From contig JBELMB010000001.1 in NCBI GenBank assembly GCA_042088665.1, forward strand, positions 124,001 to 188,000: a stretch of 64,000 nucleotides of DNA, given 5' to 3'. Shown here piece after piece: positions 60,651 to 64,000 of the stretch (its first letter is position 1; every line of letters starts with the position of its first letter). A program made the position numbers and the translations under genes. Under the pieces are notes generated by a model that did not search any database, had not been told where the DNA came from, and worked only from the letters and a program-made list of their open reading frames with translations. The stretch comes from JBELMB01 sp042088665 (GTDB taxonomy: Bacteria > Pseudomonadota > Alphaproteobacteria > Rhodobacterales > Rhodobacteraceae).

Positions 60651-62057
60651 ATGAACCAAAACTTCCGCCCGGACGCGACGTTCTATCCTACGGCACGCGC
60701 GGCCATGGACGCCCCCGCAGAAAATCTGGCTTTTACCCTGATGCTGAGCCCTGACTTCAGCCAGCCCGATGGTCTGGCCGTGGTCGATGTGAACCCGACA
60801 TCCGAGACCTATGGCGAGATCGTTCACAAAGTGATGATGCCGAACACCGGTGACGAGTTTCACCATTTTGGCTGGAACGCCTGTTCGTCGGCGCTTTCGC
60901 CCCTGACCGGCCATGCCTTTCTGGAACGCCGCTACCTTATCATTCCGGGGATCCGGTCGTCGCGCATCTATATTATTGATGTGAAGGAACCGCTGGACGC
61001 GAAGATCCACAAGATCATCGAACCCGAAGAGGTCTTTGCCAAGACCGGCTATTCGCGCCCCCACACGATTCACTGCGGGCCCGAGGGCATCTATGTCTCG
61101 ACCCTTGGGGGTGGTGGCGAAGATGGTACGGATGGCCCCCCGGGCATCTTTATCCTCGATTGTGAATCCTTCGAGATTCTTGGCCGCTACGAGATGGACC
61201 GTGGTGAGCAGGACAAGCACTATGACTTCTGGTGGAACCTGCCGCGCGACTACATGGTCAGCAGCGAGTGGGGCCTGCCGCCGCAGTTCGAGAACGGTAT
61301 CGTTCCGGAGGATCTGCTGTCCAACAAATATGGCCACAAGATCCATTTCTGGAATCTGCGTGAGCGCAAGAACGTTCAGACCATCGATCTGGGCGAGAAC
61401 CACCAGATGGCGCTGGAAATCCGGCCCGCGCATGATCCGGCGAAAAGCCACGGTTTCTGTGGTGTCGTGGTGGATACGACCAATCTGCAGGGTGCGATCT
61501 TTACCTGGTGGCAGAAGGAAGACGGCACGTTCGAGGCCAAGAAGACCATCACCATCGACCCGCATCCCGCGGATGCCGCGGATCTTCCGCCGCTTCTGGC
61601 CGGGTTTGGCGCTGTGCCGCCGCTGGTGACCGACATCGACCTGAGCCTGGACGACAAGTATCTCTACGTGGCTTGCTGGGGTCAGGGCGAGATGCATCAG
61701 TACGATGTGTCCGACCCGATGAACCCGGTGCTGGCGGGCAAGGTCGAGATCGGTGGCATCGTCAAGAAGACCAAGCATCCGAACGGCAAGGAGTTCGGCT
61801 ATGGTCCGCAGATGGTTGAGATCAGCCGGGACGGCAAGCGCGTCTACTGGACCAACTCGTTGTATTCGACCTGGGACGACCAGTTCTACCCGGGCGAGCG
61901 TGGCGCCGCGATGGTCATGGCCAATGTCGGCGAAAATGGCGGCCTGACGCTGGACGAGAACTTCTGGGTGGAGTTCCCCGACGGGTATCGCAGCCACCAG
62001 ATCCGTCTTGAGGGCGGTGACTGTTCGACGGACAGCTTCTGCTATCCGAACGTGTGA
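60651..62057 (+). CDS. mtoX: Methanethiol oxidase MtoX (selenium-binding protein SBP56 family)
   Basis: A 468-residue protein of the SBP56 family. Bacterial MtoX oxidises methanethiol to formaldehyde, hydrogen sulfide and hydrogen peroxide, an important step in marine DMSP and sulfur cycling. Recognised segments are PDGLAVVDVNPTSETYGEIVHKV, EFHHFGWNACSSA, YSRPHTIHCGPEG, STLGGGGEDGTDGPPG, FWWNLPRDYMVSSEWG, and SHQIRLEGGDCSTD at the end; the several His residues fit a metal site. A strong AGGAGGAG precedes ATG. A terminator follows at 62066. In other Rhodobacteraceae the mtoX operon includes SCO1/SenC and MauG genes; these are not adjacent here. Confidence 0.93.
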   Translation: MNQNFRPDATFYPTARAAMDAPAENLAFTLMLSPDFSQPDGLAVVDVNPTSETYGEIVHKVMMPNTGDEFHHFGWNACSSALSPLTGHAFLERRYLIIPGIRSSRIYIIDVKEPLDAKIHKIIEPEEVFAKTGYSRPHTIHCGPEGIYVSTLGGGGEDGTDGPPGIFILDCESFEILGRYEMDRGEQDKHYDFWWNLPRDYMVSSEWGLPPQFENGIVPEDLLSNKYGHKIHFWNLRERKNVQTIDLGENHQMALEIRPAHDPAKSHGFCGVVVDTTNLQGAIFTWWQKEDGTFEAKKTITIDPHPADAADLPPLLAGFGAVPPLVTDIDLSLDDKYLYVACWGQGEMHQYDVSDPMNPVLAGKVEIGGIVKKTKHPNGKEFGYGPQMVEISRDGKRVYWTNSLYSTWDDQFYPGERGAAMVMANVGENGGLTLDENFWVEFPDGYRSHQIRLEGGDCSTDSFCYPNV

Positions 62058-62065
62058 TCTCGGAT

Positions 62066-62115
62066 CCCGGCGCCTGCCTGTGTGGCGGGTGCCGGGTCAT
62101 TTTCGAGTATTTTTC
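62066..62115 (+). terminator. Terminator after mtoX
   Basis: The stem CCCGGCGCCTGCC/GGCGGGTGCCGGG (62066-62078 and 62084-62096; 13 pairs including two G-U wobbles) with a 5-base loop, followed by TCATTTTCGAGTATTTTTC. It lies nine bases after the mtoX stop. Confidence 0.8.
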
Positions 62116-62150
62116 AAAACGAAGAAGACAAAAGCGCGGAGACGAACGGC

Positions 62151-62810
62151 GTGATCGGTGAAGAGACGCTTTGGGCGTTGTGGGGAGCGGTCGTTCTGTC
62201 CGGGATCTATCACGGGGTGAATCCCGGGATGGGGTGGCCGCTGGCGGTGTCTTCGGCCCTGATGGAGCGCAAGAGCACGGCGCTGGTCAGTGCCCTGGCC
62301 ATGCTGGCCTGCGGGCATTTTCTGGCCATGACGGCGATCTTGATGCCGTTTTCCCTGATGACGTTTCTTGTGGACTACGAGACGGCGCTGCGTTTGGGGG
62401 CCGGGGTGCTGGTGATCGGCATGGGCATATACCTGTTGATCAACACGCGGCACCCGCGGTTCCTCGCGCGGGTGCATCCCGCGAAGCTGGGGCTTTGGTC
62501 CTTTCTGGCGGCGATGGCGCATGGGGCGGGCTTGATGCTGGTGCCGATCTACCTTGGTCTATGCGATTTTGACGCGCTGGATGCCGGGCATCAGGCTGCG
62601 GGCACCTTGATGGCGTATAATGCCGGCACCGCGATGATGGTGGCCTTGTCCCATACGATTGCCATGACCGTGGCTGGTGGTGCAATTGCCGTTGGCGTCT
62701 ATCTGTGGCTGGGGCTCAAGTTCCTGACGCAGGGGTGGTTCAATCTGGACCGTGTCTGGGCTGGCAGCCTTGTGCTCGTGGGGGGTATCGGGGTGGCGAC
62801 TGCCCTTTGA
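62151..62810 (+). CDS. Polytopic membrane protein with HGVNPGMGW motif
   Basis: A 219-residue protein with about six membrane helices. The first helix region contains SGIYHGVNPGMGWPLAVSSAL, reminiscent of metal transporters of the NicO/UreH-like group whose first helix carries a conserved His/Asp motif, though the aspartates are absent. Other conserved-looking parts are AAMAHGAGLMLVPIYLGLC and ALSHTIAMTVAGGAIAVGVYLW. A GTG at 62151 with GGAG about nine bases upstream is the likeliest start; an upstream in-frame start at 62082 would overlap the terminator. It is downstream of mtoX but after its terminator, so coexpression is uncertain. Confidence 0.65.
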   Translation: MIGEETLWALWGAVVLSGIYHGVNPGMGWPLAVSSALMERKSTALVSALAMLACGHFLAMTAILMPFSLMTFLVDYETALRLGAGVLVIGMGIYLLINTRHPRFLARVHPAKLGLWSFLAAMAHGAGLMLVPIYLGLCDFDALDAGHQAAGTLMAYNAGTAMMVALSHTIAMTVAGGAIAVGVYLWLGLKFLTQGWFNLDRVWAGSLVLVGGIGVATAL

Positions 62811-62930
62811 GTGGGCGTTATGTTGCTGGTGCAACCCGGACGATCATGAGGGTCCGGGACGTGGCGGACGAGGCCATGGTATGATAGCGGTCCGGCCATG
62901 GGCCGCTCCGGCCTGCAAAGGATCTTTTTG

Positions 62931-64000
62931 ATGACCTCGCTCACCGATCATGGGGCCGCCGTGCTCTCGGACCTGTCGTCCCGTTACGGGGTCTCGCCGC
63001 AAGCGGTGCAGAGCATGATGGAGGCGCTCGTGCGGGGTGGCGGCACCCAGGCGCAGTTCGACATTCCAGAGCTTGGCGGCATGGGCCAGTGGTCCTGGGG
63101 TGGCATGACCATGGTCGGGGATATGTTCAACACCAATTTGCAGGCGCTGGTTTCGAACCTCTGCGGGGAGATTGCGCAGGCCATGCAGCAGGGGCCCTTG
63201 TTCCCCCCGGCGCCTGCGCGGCCCGGCAGCTGGCAGGGTCAGGCGCAAGGTCTGGGGCAGAGCCAGTCCCAGGGCATGGGGCAAGGCATGGGCCTTGGCA
63301 TGGGAGCAGGCTGGTGGCCGGAAGAGCTTGGCCAGCCATCGAGTCAAGGCGCGCAAAACGATCTCAGCTATGCGATCTTTCCGGACAAGCAGCGTCTGGC
63401 GATCAATCTTGCCGGTCGGGTGACGGTCTACGACACGGGCGTGCACGAGATCGGTGGCATCGGCCAGCAGCAAGGCGGCAGTGCCTCGTGGACCTTTACC
63501 AGCCAGTTCGGCACCGTGGATCTGGCACAATTGCCGGTCGTACCAGACCGCGACCCGGAACCAGTGGCCCAGGACATGGCCGAAGAGGCCCCGTCGCAGG
63601 TGCCCTATGTGCCCGAGTTCATGCGCGAGATTGAGGCCAAGGAAGCCGCTGAAGAGGCCGCCGAGGCTGCGTTGGATGCCGCGGATCTGGCTGCGGATGA
63701 ACAGCCTGCAGAACCGGCCCCAGAACAGCCTTCAGAACCTGCTGCAGACCCAATGGCCGAGGCCACGGTGACACACCCCCCGGAGCCTGCAGCGCCAGAG
63801 ATGCCTGCAGCGCAGGAACCCCATGTCGCAGCGCCATCTGCGCGCCCGCACCCCGTTCAGCCCCCGCGGCCCGTCGTCGCAGAGGAGTCTGCGCCAGAGG
63901 CAAATGCGCTCTATTCGAGGGCGAGGGTGCTCAACACCGCGGACGAGATCATCGCCGCGCTCGAAAAGCTGGGCGCCTTGCGCGACATGAACGTCCTGAC
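62931..64000 (+). CDS. SHOCT-domain protein, cut by the window end
   Basis: The plus-strand frame opens at ATG 62931 (AAAGGA about eight bases upstream) and runs past 64000, over 356 residues. Residues 1-100 start MTSLTDHGAAVLSDLSSRYG. A Gln/Met-rich low-complexity stretch follows (GQGMGQGMGLGMGAGWWPEE). A globular segment (DLSYAIFPDKQRLAINLAGRVTVYD) comes next, then a long Ala/Glu/Pro-rich linker. Near the window end NTADEIIAALEKLGALRDM looks like the start of a SHOCT C-terminal helical motif. Such proteins occur widely in Rhodobacteraceae; function is unknown. The end is not visible. Confidence 0.75.
   Translation, partial: MTSLTDHGAAVLSDLSSRYGVSPQAVQSMMEALVRGGGTQAQFDIPELGGMGQWSWGGMTMVGDMFNTNLQALVSNLCGEIAQAMQQGPLFPPAPARPGSWQGQAQGLGQSQSQGMGQGMGLGMGAGWWPEELGQPSSQGAQNDLSYAIFPDKQRLAINLAGRVTVYDTGVHEIGGIGQQQGGSASWTFTSQFGTVDLAQLPVVPDRDPEPVAQDMAEEAPSQVPYVPEFMREIEAKEAAEEAAEAALDAADLAADEQPAEPAPEQPSEPAADPMAEATVTHPPEPAAPEMPAAQEPHVAAPSARPHPVQPPRPVVAEESAPEANALYSRARVLNTADEIIAALEKLGALRDMNVL

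Overview
The window is a GC-rich alphaproteobacterial chromosome segment, most likely from the Rhodobacteraceae (Roseobacter group). Supporting signs are the style and order of the genes (pncA/pncB, a Hint-domain protein, a leuA operon with a leucine leader, the methanethiol oxidase MtoX), the tightly overlapping ATGA gene junctions and a CtrA-type box. No tRNA, rRNA, insertion sequence, phage gene or CRISPR array was seen.

Positions 1-19000 are mostly housekeeping. They hold TrhO (cut by the window edge), an Hsp70-like protein, an NAD-salvage block (pncA, a hybrid histidine kinase, pncB), a three-gene KDO operon (kdsD-kdsB-kdsA, minus strand), an LpxR-like outer-membrane deacylase, a Hint-domain protein behind a CtrA-type box, an SH3 protein, a 2-hydroxyacid dehydrogenase, a gamma-glutamyltransferase, a small secreted protein in an AT-rich pocket, a Tat-exported MsrB, and leuA with a cupin gene and a leucine-rich leader peptide.

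Positions 19000-60500 are a large cell-surface polysaccharide locus. It has a secreted RTX/glycoside-hydrolase-like protein, at least seven glycosyltransferases, a Wzx flippase, a Wzz chain-length protein, an unusual coiled-coil BY-kinase, a Wzy/ligase-like membrane protein, two Gfo/Idh/MocA plus epimerase pairs (one fused), a WecG/TagA transferase, a GMC-SDR-acyltransferase trio and two further acetyltransferases. No initiating phosphoglycosyltransferase and no outer-membrane exporter are visible, so the locus may depend on genes elsewhere.

Embedded in this locus at 25821-38832 is a compact assembly line: a type I PKS (KS-AT-KR-DH-ACP-TE), a glycosyltransferase, an NRPS loading protein (formyltransferase, an adenylation domain interrupted by a luciferase-like monooxygenase, PCP), and a phosphopantetheinyl transferase. 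The adenylation pocket reads close to the glycine code. The logical product is an N-formylglycine-primed chain extended by one ketide unit, possibly oxidised on nitrogen or carbon. Its position between Wzx and Wzz raises the possibility that it decorates the polysaccharide. This is the most interesting system in the window.

Positions 60500-64000 hold mtoX with a strong terminator, a membrane protein with an HGVNPGMGW motif, and the start of a SHOCT-type protein cut by the window end.
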